From: Hypericum androsaemum
Lineage: Eukaryota; Streptophyta; Magnoliopsida; Malpighiales; Hypericaceae
Length of the DNA: 64,000 nucleotides
Assembly: GCA_963995505.1 (NCBI GenBank)
Contig: OZ023181.1
Location: forward strand, 5,741,487-5,805,486
Direction: 5' to 3'
Part shown: one piece after another, positions 1 through 11,949 of the stretch
Layout: each line of letters starts with the position of its first letter
Position numbering within the stretch: position 1 is the stretch's first letter
Translations under genes and position numbers: made by a program
The notes under the pieces: model-generated
The model's database searches: none
The model's input: only the letters and a program-made list of their open reading frames with translations
Told to the model about the DNA's origin: nothing

Positions 1-3000
1 TCTCTCCCATTGAAGAACTCTAAATGTAATGGTTTCTTGCATGTGAGTGAGTCCTCTCCATCTCCTCCTCTTTTTTGGAGGATAAAAAGAAAGTTGTTAT
101 CTTAGCTTTACATTCTGCTGTGGAATGTGATACGATCGAATTGGAGCTCAATACTGTTCTTTGGGAGATTGGATTTGCAGGTTTCAATCCAGAGGCTGCA
201 GGAAACTGTAGACCATGGGTAAGCACGGATCTTAAATTTAGTCGATTTCATTGTTTCCGGACTTCTCCTTCGATTCATTGCCTTTTTCTTTACCCGTCTC
301 CGTTGGAGTGGTGCAGAGAGGTAGGGGATACAGAACATGCGAATGGCAAATTCATGGACAGTATTGAGAACACCGTAACTAGCAATGATGAACTCGATAA
401 CAGTATTAAGAGCCGTCCGAATGTGGTAAGTTTGCATAAACTGTGAGCTTGTAGTTGACGTAGATAGTGGTATTACTTGTTCAGGTTCACAGCATTAGCC
501 CAGTTACATATGTTCTTCATTTGGGTTTCATTTCATTTGGTTAGCCTGCAAAAATTGCTGAGGTGTTTTGTCCATTTTGATTCCTATGTACAGGATGAAC
601 AACTCGCTAATACCACCCAGAATACAGAATTAATTCGCAGAGCTTCTAGTGGATCTGACATGACCATGTCAAGTTCTGGGAGCAGCTCCGGGCTCGACAC
701 CCCACGGGAAGCTGGACTACAGAATAACAACATTCTACAAGAATCAACTAGCGTGTTATCCTCTCATAACATCAGCTCCATATCTCCTAAGCAAGCAGAA
801 AATACATCAGCAACCAACAATGGAGAGCTTCATCAATCAAAATGGGGGTGGTTGATGGATTCTGATAATGGAACAAACACTGACGACAGCTCCCAAAGCA
901 CTCTTACAGGAGAAAGGCCTGAAGAAGCTTCAGATATCGAGGTCGAAAAGTTAAGGGCGGATATAGTTGTTTTGTCTAGGCAGTTGGATCTTTCTGAATT
1001 GGAGCTGCAGACTCTTCGGAAGCAAATAGTGAAAGAAAGCAAGAAAGTGCAGGATCTCTCGAAAGAGCTCACGTGTTCAAAGGAAGAGAGAGATGCACTC
1101 CGTGCGGAATGTGAGAAGTATAGATCGTTTCAAGCTCACATGGCTGAAGCCAAAAGCATAAACAAGTTTCAGTCTGAGGGTGGTGATTCCCGGGCCATTC
1201 TCGAAGAGTTTAGACAAGAGCTACGTTATGAAAAGGATGTCAATGGCGATCTCCGGATGCAACTGCAGAAGACAAATGAATCCAATGCAGATTTAATACT
1301 TGCAATAAAAGAGCTCGAAGAGATGCTAGAGAGTAAAGGTAGGGAAGCACCAGATCCTTCCCAGAAATCTTTGTGTAGTGTGAGTGCCATCTCAAGAAGT
1401 GAGAGTGACGATGATGAAGAACAGAAGGCCTTGGAAGAGCTTGTTAGGGAGCATCGGGATGCTAAGGAAACATATGTCTTGGAGCAAACAATTATGGATC
1501 TTCGTAGTGAAATAGAAATGTATGGAAGGGGCAAGGATGAGATAGAGATGCAGTTGGAGCAGCTTGCTCTTGATTATGAGATAGTGAAGCAAGAGAACCA
1601 TGACATGTCCATTCAACTTGAGCAAAGCAGGCTCCAAGAACAACTGAAGATGCAGGATGAGTGCTGCTCTTCTTTTGTGAATGTAAATGAACTAGAAGCC
1701 AAAATCGAGCGTATGGAACTTGAACTCGAAAAACAGTCAGAAGCGTACTCGGAATCTTTGGCCACCATCAACGAACTTCAGGCTCGTGTTAAAGAATTGG
1801 AGGAAGAAATGGGTAACCAAGGTAAAGGGTTTGAAGCTGATCTGGAAGCTTTAATGCAGGAAAAAGTGGCGCATGAACAGAGAGCTATCAGAGCAGAGGA
1901 TGCCTTGAGAAAGACTAGGTGGAAAAATGCTTGTACAGCTGAAAAGCTGCAAGAAGAACTTAAACGGTTGTGCATACAAATGTCGTCAACATTCGATGCA
2001 AACGAGAAGGTGGCTATGAATGCTTTGGCTGAAGCCTCCGGGTTGCGCATGCAGAACAGTCGATTAGAGAACATGCTGAAGAAGTCCGAGGAAAGGCTCT
2101 GGTCAGTTAAGGATAACTATGAAGCTAAATTGCTTGAGCTCTCTGAACAAGTAAATCTGAAGGCAGATCAGATACAAAGGATGTTGGTAGAAACTGATGA
2201 TAAATCCAGACAGCTTGAAAATCTGAAGATGCAGGATGAACAGCTAGTTGGAGCCTTGTCAGAGCAAATCAGCAAGCTAGAAGCTGAGCTCGACCGATTG
2301 ACGGTTGAAAATAAAATCCTTTCTGAAAGAGCAGAACAGGCAGAAAATATAAGAGATCAACTGGATTTCTTGAAAAAATCACTTAAGCAGTCTGAAGCTA
2401 TGATAGACAGAGCAAATGCAGACAGAGGTCGGTTGCTAAATACCATTACTTTGTTAAAGAAGGAAGCCGAGAAGTCCATCGATGAGTTGAGTCAAATGAA
2501 ATCTACAAAATCACAAGATGACAGTACGCTGGACACTTTTCGGTCAGAGGTGGAAGCACTCAAATCCCAATGTGATGACTTGAAAACTTCTCTCTTCGAG
2601 AATGAGGCAGAGAAAGAAAAGCTTAAAAAGCAGGTTTTCCAACTGAAGGGTGACCTTAAGAAAAAGGATGACGATTATACCAGCATTGAGAAGAAGCTCA
2701 AGGAAAGTAGCAAAAGAGCAGCTCTATCTGATGGGTTAAAATCTCCTCTGAAGAACCACAAGTCGGTTCCAGTTCCTCGTGATTCTAAAGAATTGACTAG
2801 TCTGAGGGAGAAAATAAAGTCACTTGAGGTAAATATTCTTGATATTGTGTCATAATATGAAGTTGCATCATTTTTGTTTCGTGTTGACGCTGTAGCTTTT
2901 ATTGGCAGGCGCAGATAAAATCAAAGGAAGCTGCCCTGGAAGCTTCAGCAAATTCTTTTTCAACCAAGGAAATCGATCTTCGAAACAAAATTGCAGAGCT

Positions 3001-3714
3001 AGAGGGCAGAATGGAAGAATTGAACCGAAACAGTGCAGAATTTAGCTGTCATCCTGAGGATCAGGTTAGTAAGGAAAATCTTTAGTGAAAAATAAAGTCA
3101 AATATCATTGATCAATGTGGTTAGCAGAAATTATTCCCTCTTGTTATTTGGTAGGACAGCCATAATTCTGCTTCTAAATAGCAGGAAATTGTTGAATATT
3201 ATTTTGCTTGAATAGTTGAGAAGTCTCTCCATCTGATGATTAAGAAATTGGTTAAAGCAGAATGCGAATGAAACTGGTCCGGAGAGCAGAGCAAGGTCGG
3301 AAATGAGAGGCATTCATAATATCCCAAGCATTGCATCATTGCCGCCCCATGAGATCGAAAATGCAGGACGGACCGACAGGTATGGACCGAATATAACAAC
3401 TTTGCTCCTTTTTGCTATTTTTATCATTTCCTAGTTTGGTAGTAAATTTTCCTGGTTCATTGACTTCCTGCAGCAATGCCAATGTACTGGAGGAACAACT
3501 TAAGACCTCTAGTATCACCAATGGAGATAGCCACGTTGACGGCGCCACGGAAGAATTAGAATCGTTGAGAGAAAGAACTAAAACAATGGAAAGTGAGCTG
3601 AAAGAGATGCAAGAAAGATATTCAGAAATAAGTCTGAAATTTGCAGAAGTAGAAGGTGAAAGACAGCAGCTTGTGATGACATTAAGAAACCTTAAAAATT
3701 CCAAGAGGAGGTAA
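1..3714 (+). CDS. NT-C2 domain long coiled-coil protein (myosin heavy chain-related), 5' end outside window
   Basis: Seven exons can be joined in frame: 1-42, 181-218, 317-425, 594-2828, 2909-3064, 3261-3379 and 3474-3714, giving about 979 residues. The first exons read SLPLKNSKCNGFLHV then SIQRLQETVDHG, the end of the EEIG1/EHBP1-type N-terminal C2 domain; the rest of that domain lies upstream of the window. A Ser-rich linker with SSSGLDTPRE follows. The 745-codon exon is then almost continuous heptad coiled coil, starting near VEKLRADIVVLSRQLDLSEL, and ends in basic residues NSKRR. This layout is typical of plant proteins annotated as myosin heavy chain-related (Arabidopsis At1g63300/At5g41140 type), which lack a myosin motor. 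The C2-like domain probably anchors the rod to membranes or the cytoskeleton; the precise role is unknown. The stop at 3712-3714 is clear. It is convergent with the LURP-one gene. Confidence 0.9.
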
Positions 3715-4572
3715 TAGTTTCCGTGGGATCTACGGAACATTACATACTTGTATAGTATTAATATAAGTGGCTGGTTTGCCCGCCTCGGGAAATCTACAGT
3801 GTCAGAACTCCAACAGTGAGATAATTCGTTTTTGTAAAAAGGTGGCATTTGGTAGTAGTTGATCATTGTTCATTGTTCGAGTCATGTTCTTTCTTGCCAA
3901 TTCTTTCCTTAACATTTGTGTATGACGTCTTCTTGTCCTTCATCTCTTGGTTATGTACAAGGGTGTAATTTCCTTGGTGAAAATGTAGAAAGTCCACTTT
4001 TCCTGTTACATTGCCTAGAGTTCTGAGATTACCATATCGAGTGTGGTGGTGAAAAGTACATTTACATATTGTTCTTGAATTGGATATAAAAATTTTAACA
4101 TAATATCGCAACGGTTGATCCTGTGATCTGTTGTTGGTTTTATTATTATGAACCCTTTTCCATTGTAGTATTCGCCTTTCACGTCCTTGAGCCGATAATC
4201 ATCTCATATATCAACTAACTTAATCTCCACCGTTCCTCGGAACGAACAAGACAGGCATACAACCTATAGAACACATCATGTCTAAGAAATGACACCCATT
4301 TAGTGTATTTCTATTTTTTTTGCATTTCACGATTGATCAAATATTCAAAGTATTCCAAAATGTTCTCTCTAAAATAAAATGTCAAAAACAGGCCGCCGCC
4401 TCGAAACTTGTACAGTTTTTGTCATTGCCAATATCCTAATCAGGCAACCTACAAATTGGTTAACAAAATTATACTCGGACCAGACAAAATAAATAAATAA
4501 ATCTAAACTCTATTAAATTTACATCTTCCTCCCGGCACGAACTAAAAAATTTCCCAGTTGGGATTAATTTAG
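3715..4572. other. convergent intergenic spacer, no gene seen
   Basis: This stretch separates the 3' ends of the coiled-coil gene and the LURP-one-related gene and should contain both 3' UTRs. It is AT-rich with several short reading frames that lack coding character. No repeat with clear ends was found. Confidence 0.6.
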
Positions 4573-5810
4573 TCACAGGATATGCTTAAGTAACCCATAG
4601 ACAGTCCCAAGGGCCATTATGAGAGAATGGTCAACATTAGGTTGCACCACCAAGGTCAACACATCATCTCCCAATTGTACTCCTGAACACGATTGCTTTC
4701 TCTTGGCCTGCACCAACCACCAATTGATTCGTTTAGATCGCTCCAATAATGACAATGTTAAAAAAATGATAAACTATCATTTGGTAACTCGTAATTCGTC
4801 AGTTTTTTTAATCAATAGGACATGTTTAAAAATGCTAAATAGTGCAAGAAATTTCCCGGTCGATACTTTGGTAAATTAAGTATTTCCAAAATATCAACCG
4901 GAGAATATATTCGAGCGAAAAATCGTCAAACCACATTGTTCGCACATAAAAGTCCACGGAAATGATCATTATTACAATAATTCCGTACAGCTCACCTCGG
5001 CAACAACTCCTCCAATGTTGTTTAGTATCTTGAATGCTGATTTGCCAGCGGAGGTTTCCAACTTGTAGCAATTGTCTTGAGCAATATCAGGTCCAAGGGT
5101 GACATGGTAAAGGACACCTGAAATCTTCCTTACGTTGAAGAAAGGCTTCTGGTGGTTATTGTGTTCGAGGCCATCACATCTGTAGCCCTTCCATTGTCTA
5201 AAAAGACTCCGTTTCTACACAACAACGCCATTTCGACATTACTTAAACAAATAACAGATCACCTATAACGTTGCCATTAACCTATGGCGATGTTAGAAAA
5301 CATCGAATGCGACCTATTTTTGTGAAGTGTATACCATATTAGTGAAACAAGTATGCATAAGTTGTCAGAAATTCGCTATAAATGATTGATAACATATTAC
5401 AAATAAACCATCGCAAATGATTTATGACAATGTTGAAAAAATCGAATGCGACCTATTTTCGTGTAGTGTATATGTTGCACGAAATCAATCCGCTATACAC
5501 ACGCTCGAAAATACAGTACATACATAACAAACACGATCAAGCTAGTAAGTACCTGTCTAAGTATGGTGAAGAGAACTCTGCCCTCAACATCCATCAAGTA
5601 AACCTCATCGCTGTCTCTCTCGTCGTAGTTATCGACACGGTACACGACATCGCCATTGTCGTTGAAAACAGTGCATCCATAGGTTTGCATCACCAGGGAC
5701 TTCATCCAGATGGTGAAGCTCTCTGTCTCGGAGCTGACATGGGAATTTCCACGGGTTGACCGAGCCGTGGACTGGTCTGGGGCAACCTGAAAGGGATGAA
5801 TCTTTGACAT
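4573..5810 (-). CDS. LURP-one-related protein (Tubby-like C-terminal fold, formerly DUF567)
   Basis: Three exons in phase 0 on the minus strand, 5553-5810, 4996-5214 and 4573-4707, give 203 residues, the normal family length. Family hallmarks in order are MSKIHPF at the N-terminus, FTIWMKSLVMQTYGCTVF, VVYRVDNYDERDSDEVYLMD, VLFTILRQ at the first splice, FFNVRKISG, and the C-terminal GDDVLTLVVQPNVDHSLIMAL. The fold is a 12-stranded barrel around a helix, related to Tubby and phospholipid scramblases; Arabidopsis LURP1 is needed for defence against Hyaloperonospora, but most paralogues have no known function. The start at 5810 matches family N-termini. An in-frame ATG at 5894 would add 28 residues with no family similarity. 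An ATG at 5922 is in another frame and lies upstream of the predicted transcription start. Confidence 0.92.
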
Positions 5811-5939
5811 GTGGGGAACCCAGATGACTTGACAAGTTCCAAGTTGTCTGCACTTTTTGAGATGTCTGTGTTGGAGCTTGTCGTTGTTGGGCAAGTTGGT
5901 TGATCTGTGATGTCTCCGCCATTTTTTTTATGTTCGAGG

Positions 5940-5947
5940 TATTTATA
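5940..5947 (-). promoter_or_regulatory. TATA box of the LURP-one-related gene
   Basis: TATAAATA reads on the minus strand about 130 bp before the chosen ATG at 5810. With the usual 30-nt spacing, transcription would start near 5916. That puts the out-of-frame ATG at 5922 outside the transcript and leaves a leader of about 105 nt. Confidence 0.6.
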
Positions 5948-8900
5948 AGTGACCGGCTAGAGGAATCACGCTGGCTATTGCTTAGTCACGCAAAATTACT
6001 TTTTGTTTGACGCTATCTTGACGTACACTGAATCGACTAATAGAAGTTTGAACTAAGATAAAATTTATGTATGGGATAAAACTTTCTCTAATAAATATTT
6101 AGCAGAAATACAACGACCATTCATTAGGAATAGCAGAAATACTCATACCCTGAAAATCAGATCTTATATTTACCCTATGGGTCTAGGGTCTGTTGACATT
6201 GACTAGGTCTAGGGTATAGATATGGGTATATTTTTAGAGGTGGGTCTAAGATAGGGTATGAATTTTAATTCATAACATACCCTTACCATTTTGCCCTCAT
6301 TAGACCCTAATTAGACTCATTTGTCTTTATTTTTTACTTATAAATAGTAATAGAGCTCTCAAATATTCTGAAATATGATTCATGAAATTGACTCTGAAAT
6401 TTGAGATACATATAATTTTAGTTTTCTTTGTAGATGTAATAGATATTGTATGATTAATCTTCTTATATTGATAAAGATTTATTTGAATTATATATATATA
6501 ATTAGAATTTTATGTTTAAAAATTATAAAAAAAGTCTTGCATTTTATTCTAAGGTCGGACTCTACAGACCCCGTAGACCCTACGAACCCTGAGAGTAAGA
6601 GTATGAGTCTAGTAATGAAATTTTTCGAATGTCCAGAGTAGGTATGAGTCTAACTTTTCATACTATAATAGGAGTTGGGTCCTATCGATATTTTACCCTA
6701 CCATACTCTATCGATATTTTACCCAACCAGTACTTGCTGGTTGACATATATTCTTGGCATAGATAGTTAATTTTGTATTTTATCGTAATTAGGAAAATTG
6801 CTACATGCACTTCTAATTAGTGCAATAAATTAAATACATGAATTTCAAGTTTCGAGTAATTACTGTCTGTAGATCTCAACCAAATTTTTAGTCCAATTCA
6901 ATTCCAGAACTGAAAAACTTGAAACTTTTTTTTAATAGCAACATACAAGTATATAGTATGGGGCCATGCGTGTCCTTCGTTCCCACCTCAATTAAAAAGG
7001 CAAGCATGTGCCTCTCCTTGGAAGACTTTTGAACTCAAAATACTCGTGTTTTCAAGGGGTTTGTGCAAGTATAATTTTTTTTTATAGCATAAATGAATTT
7101 TTATATTTCATCCAAAATTAGATGGATTTCTCGACAATTTGTCACTTTTGATGTAAGATTTAACACTCCGAACACAAAATAATTGGGGATCCTCTCCAAC
7201 CGTTTTTGGATGCAAAGAGAACCGAATTAACACGAAATAATCTGGGTCCGATTCTGAACCAAATGTATGGTCCAGTTCAGATCGATTCTATGACTCCTCG
7301 TTATTTTGCTCACCCGTGACTACACCATCCTCCATCAATTTTTTATTTAACTTACACTATTTACAGATATTGGACACATCAACATTTTGAGTTGGTATTT
7401 TTTTGGTAAACAAAATTTAGGCGGGTTGGCCTAAACTCGGGGCTTTAGACGGCATTAGATTTTGTTCTTCTTCCAATCAAATTCTTCATTTTTAAAAGAG
7501 GTGAAAGTTGACCCATCTACTCCTTAAAAACGAGGCAGTATCTGTTACCATCCTATCTACCAGACATTGATATTTTGAGTTAGTATTTGGGACATGGCTT
7601 TAGCTGCTTTAAAAGGTTGACTTTCTTTTTATTCCTCACTTTTTGAGCTGTGCTTTCTATATCTACGAGGTGTTCGTTACATGAATTTGAAGCATAAAAG
7701 AGGAAGCTTACACGATGACGCTAGTAATAGTGACTTGCGGCTTGATGATTTTGACTTGGAATTTCTTTGTAATAATCATGATCCTATATATAAAACCCTA
7801 AGGAACCCCCATGATGTCATTAGAAAAAAAAGGGTAACTTGGTTCAAATTGATTTGGATAAGTATATGCCAATTTAGTATGCTTCCCAATTTTTTTATGC
7901 TTCACACATGCAGGAACCTAAAGGGGAACGTCTGAATCAGGAATAACAACAAAATAGCTAATGTATGTTGATGGCGGCATATGTTCTATTTGTAACCCCT
8001 GAGTGGTTGGGGACTTATTTGAAAATAAAAAATAAAAAAAATTAATTTTACTACCATGTAATTTAACTCTATATTTGGGAGAATCGTTCTTAAGAACAAG
8101 GTTTGATAGTGATAACTCTAATTACCAGTGATTTATAAAAATATTAACTCTATTTTTATATAAGTAAAGTTTTTTATAAATTTAATATAGTAATGACACC
8201 AGTGAGTACTTTTTAAGTACAATCTCTTACCCATACTAGATAAACACCTATCAAATTACATCGCGTAACATGATAAAACTTATCTATATCACTTCTTAAT
8301 CAAGAAAAAACATAACCTGTCAAATTTGTTTCTAAGATGATTTCCAAGACTCTTCAAAACACCCCATCCTGATTATTATATCCTTAGGTCAAGCTCCTTA
8401 TGTCATAGGAAAACCTCCTCCATGATCTCCCATCATCAGTTTCCAACCTAATTCATAACTTAAAGTTGCAGCTGCTCCCGAAATATTCCAAGTAGCGACA
8501 TTCATCATGGCATACCATGTCTGAAACAGCTTCACGTGATGATATTCATAATTGGGAGTCGTCTAGCCCAATTCCGGTTGCTGCTCTCTTGACTGTTTCT
8601 AGAATGACCGTTCCTTCTTCCCCCAGCTTGAAACCGAGATCCTTTGCCACATTAACTCTATCTTGACAGAGTACCACGGTTTCCTTTTTTTTGGGATAGA
8701 AGTTCCATTTAGAGACAAATTTCTTGTTGATACTACATAGTTTCTGGACTATCTGTAATCCAGACGTTCAGTGGACCGACAATTAATCCAGACAAATATA
8801 GTGAAAACCATCAAGAAGCATGCCATTTTTTACCGTATTTTGTTGATACTACTTGTTATCCCGACACTCACTGAATTAACTAATCAATTTTTAAGACAGG

Positions 8901-10700
8901 TATGACATGTGAATGATTGCAAATTCTATCAAGTATTGTATACTATTACATTTCCAATGATCAGAACTCGAAATCTTTTAGTTAAGCTAGAATACTAACA
9001 CCATTTTTTACAGTTTCAAGCACGTGAAATACGAGATTATTTATGGCTACTATACTATCCATTAATAGTCGCGATTGTGTCAAATCTGATGAGCAGAAGC
9101 AACCTCGGTCTTCCTGAGGGTGTCCCTTTACTATGTCTAACTGTCTTCAAATTTGTTATGATTTTCGGATGGCCGTTATCTGAGTCAGGACTAGTAGGAA
9201 GCAGTGATTAAAAATTGGGTTGGTAACCTATGAGTGTGTTGTTATATGCATAATCTTGTCCGCTTCGCTGCATATTTTTTCAATGGAAAGCAGTGTGGAA
9301 ACTCAAGGGAATATCTTGTCCGCTTTACCTTCCATTTCCAAAAAAAAAATGTTTAAAATTCATCATTTCATTGTCTTAAAATTTTTACTTTGATAACTAA
9401 CAAGTACTGAGATTAACTGATGAGAGATTTGTTTTAGTGTTAAATATTTGAGAGAACTCTTGACACTTTCTAAAAATCATAACAAGTACTCTAACCCTAA
9501 AATTCTAACAAATTTATTTCGTGTTACCTGTTGGTGGATGTGGCATAAATTAATGACTTAGTATTTCGTGATGAGCATGATGTCCCCTATCCGGTGCGGA
9601 CTAGTTCAAATTCCAGAGACGAAATGTTTATCAGCCGGACATCACCAGTTACAGGTTGGATTCGGTTAAACATGGTACATGTCGCCTCCATTTTTTGAAA
9701 AGTGGTATTAATAAATACAAAATTTTAAAATATTTTATGAATTTGAAAAATGTTTTTAGATAATAATTTGTGATCTTTCTTAACTTTTACGTTATTTTTT
9801 ATCTTTTGAATCATATTAAAATAGTCATTGTAAATATCATCTTGTCGTAATCAAATATCTCAATCAAGTGTAATATTTGAATAACAATAGATGCTGAAAT
9901 TTTCAGTGGCTTTAATATCGAATTATTTTTTCCTTGTATATGTATTTAGTGATCAAAATTTCATTTTGAAACTAAAACACGTAAAACATAATAATATTTT
10001 CTCTGTATTACGGTTTGTGATCAATTTAGGGATTTGCTTCTCTCGCAAAATTTTTTTTTTTGGGGATTTGCTCCTATTTATCAGCCGAGTTGTGGGCTGC
10101 ATTTAAGGGTTTGTGGATTGCTTGGGCGAGACAATGTTGAGGAAACAGAGCCCGGCCCAATCTTTCCGGACGCTCAGAGTCTAACTGACGTATTAAACTC
10201 AGTAATTAATATCATAATTTAGGGTCGGCCAAGACTAACTATTTTTTAAAATATTGTATCATCGTCAAACCAGAAACAGTGACTAATTAGTGTGAATTAA
10301 TATAATTGAGGGTGGGAACTTGTTACAAAAATAGCTCTCATTGTTTGGATTCAACTAGTAAGCAGTTAGATCAACTAGTGATAATTCTCGAATTCGAATC
10401 CACGAAAATGCTGTTGTGTTACTAATTATTGAGACAACTTTGCTATTTTCCTAAAGTCTAACTAGCTAGACCCAAGATTAGTTCACTAAGTAATTTTCCG
10501 AACATCATGTAGTATAAAAATAGCTCCCGTTGAAAAGACAAAGAAAGGTCGTGATCAAGAAAAGGCGCATGGAGGAAAGTGGTACCACCCATGGTAAAGA
10601 CAAGCAAATAAAACAACTCCCACGCTCCAACTTGAATAGTGCAAATAATTACAATAGTGGGCCGTCTTCGCCACTCCTAAAGGCAACCAAAACAAACTTC
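5948..10700. other. AT-rich intergenic region with decayed repeats
   Basis: There is no convincing gene in nearly 5 kb. The reading frames at 7681-7935, 9891-10106 and 10530-10742 have no recognisable domain and a base composition like their surroundings. Around 6130-6730 both sides carry short repeated motifs of the kind ACCCTA/TAGGGT, suggesting an old inserted element whose ends cannot be defined. The region is probably old intergenic repeat DNA. Confidence 0.5.
8546..8683 (-). other. short coding-like fragment, unidentified
   Basis: The minus strand has 45 open codons before a stop at 8546-8548, reading ETVVLCQDRVNVAKDLGFKL followed by GEEGTVILETVK. The balanced amino-acid composition is unlike the low-complexity frames around it, so it may be a relic exon of a host gene or transposon. 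I cannot name the family. The neighbouring minus-strand sequence down to about 8400 also has short open stretches in a different frame. Confidence 0.2.
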
Positions 10701-11004
10701 AAAAATAGAGAAACAAAACACACCCAGAATCCTAATCAGTAGTTAATTGTCCTACGGGTCAGTATTGTGAAGTTAGTCCCATTTTTTAAATATATTCGAA
10801 CATGATCAAAACCCAAAGTAAATCTAAATTTTTTACCATATAGATCAAGATTTAGATATGTTATCAACCACTTTGTAGTTAGATGTGTTACTTGTTATTA
10901 TTAATCAACGCAAAACAAGTGACACATATATGAAAGTTTTCAGGAGTTATACTTAATTACCTATTATTAATTTGGATTACTTACAGAAAAAGTGTTGCAT
11001 TGGA

Positions 11005-11189
11005 GTTTTTTTTTCTGAATGGTGTTACTATTCACCATTTTTTGTGAAAAAAGCGTCCGATTTGAAAGTATTGCGGGGATGGTGTCCACGTGACACGGAC
11101 GCCGAAAAAAGTCGGATCTTGGACCAAGATCCGACTTTTTTTGTCGGATGACCAAGATCCGACCGTTTTTGTCGGATCTTGGTCGATAA
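11005..11189 (+). repeat. MULE left terminal inverted repeat
   Basis: It matches the reverse complement of 19239-19453 with only a few substitutions and a roughly 30-bp length difference near the inner edge. The inner half is made of head-to-head copies of GTCGGATCTTGG/CCAAGATCCGAC, plausible transposase-binding subrepeats. More diverged copies of the same motif run on to about 11300. Confidence 0.9.
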
Positions 11190-11420
11190 GCCATATCTGA
11201 AATCTGAATAGGAGATTTCGGATATGACCAAGATCCGACATTTTTTGTCGAATATATCATATTGGTCCAAGATCTGACTTTTTTGGTCGGATCTTGGTCG
11301 ATCATATGACCTATATAATGGATACCTCGCAGAAGTCTTTTGTCATCCATACGAAGACGTCCTGCATACCATAGAAGACCCTGCCCAAAACCAGGTAAAT
11401 TAATTTACTTTAATATTTTG

Positions 11421-11650
11421 GTATATATGTAGAGTTTGTTCATTAATTAAAAATAATTAGTATATTTTAGCTTTGAAATTATTAATTCATTCTATTTTTT
11501 GAGTGTGATATCTGATTGTTTAAAATTTTGTGGGTGTATATATGTAGAGTTTGTTCATTAATTAAAAATAATTAGTATATTTTAGCTTTGAAATTATTAA
11601 TTCCTTCTATTTTTTGAGTGTGATATCTGATTGTTTAAAATTTTGTGGGT
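11421..11650 (+). repeat. two-copy ~115-bp tandem duplication inside the MULE
   Basis: The block beginning GTATATATGTAGAGTTTGTT at 11421 is repeated almost exactly from 11536, both copies ending in TTTAAAATTTTGTGGGTG. It lies between the left terminal repeat and the MURA gene, where the promoter or leader would be expected. Confidence 0.85.
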
Positions 11651-11949
11651 GTGCGGATTTTATAAACTGACCAACCCCAATGGCCAGACCTGTTTAATGA
11701 GTCGGACCGGTCGGGTCGGTCAGACCGGTCAGATTGTGAACTTTTTTCTTGGTAAATTTCGGATGGTCGAGTACAAAAAGTGACCACCCTGTCAGTCCGA
11801 TTAAATTTCATCTGGTTCTTAAGGTGGTCTCGGACCAAAAAATTGATGGAGAAGAATGTATGTTTATATGATATTTTCGTTAATATAAATTATGTTTTGT
11901 GTTGCTAATATAGAATTGCATACTGTTTTCTTTTGTTGTAGTATTCATA

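Noticed and set aside
75..446. Open frames on both strands across the first introns of the coiled-coil gene
   Set aside because: The true exons 1-42, 181-218 and 317-425 join in another phase with the NT-C2 motif and proper splice sites.
5629..5922. Frame starting MAETSQINQLAQQ as the N-terminus of the LURP-one gene
   Set aside because: It is out of frame with the LURP-one domain, its ATG lies before the predicted transcription start, and it has no family similarity.
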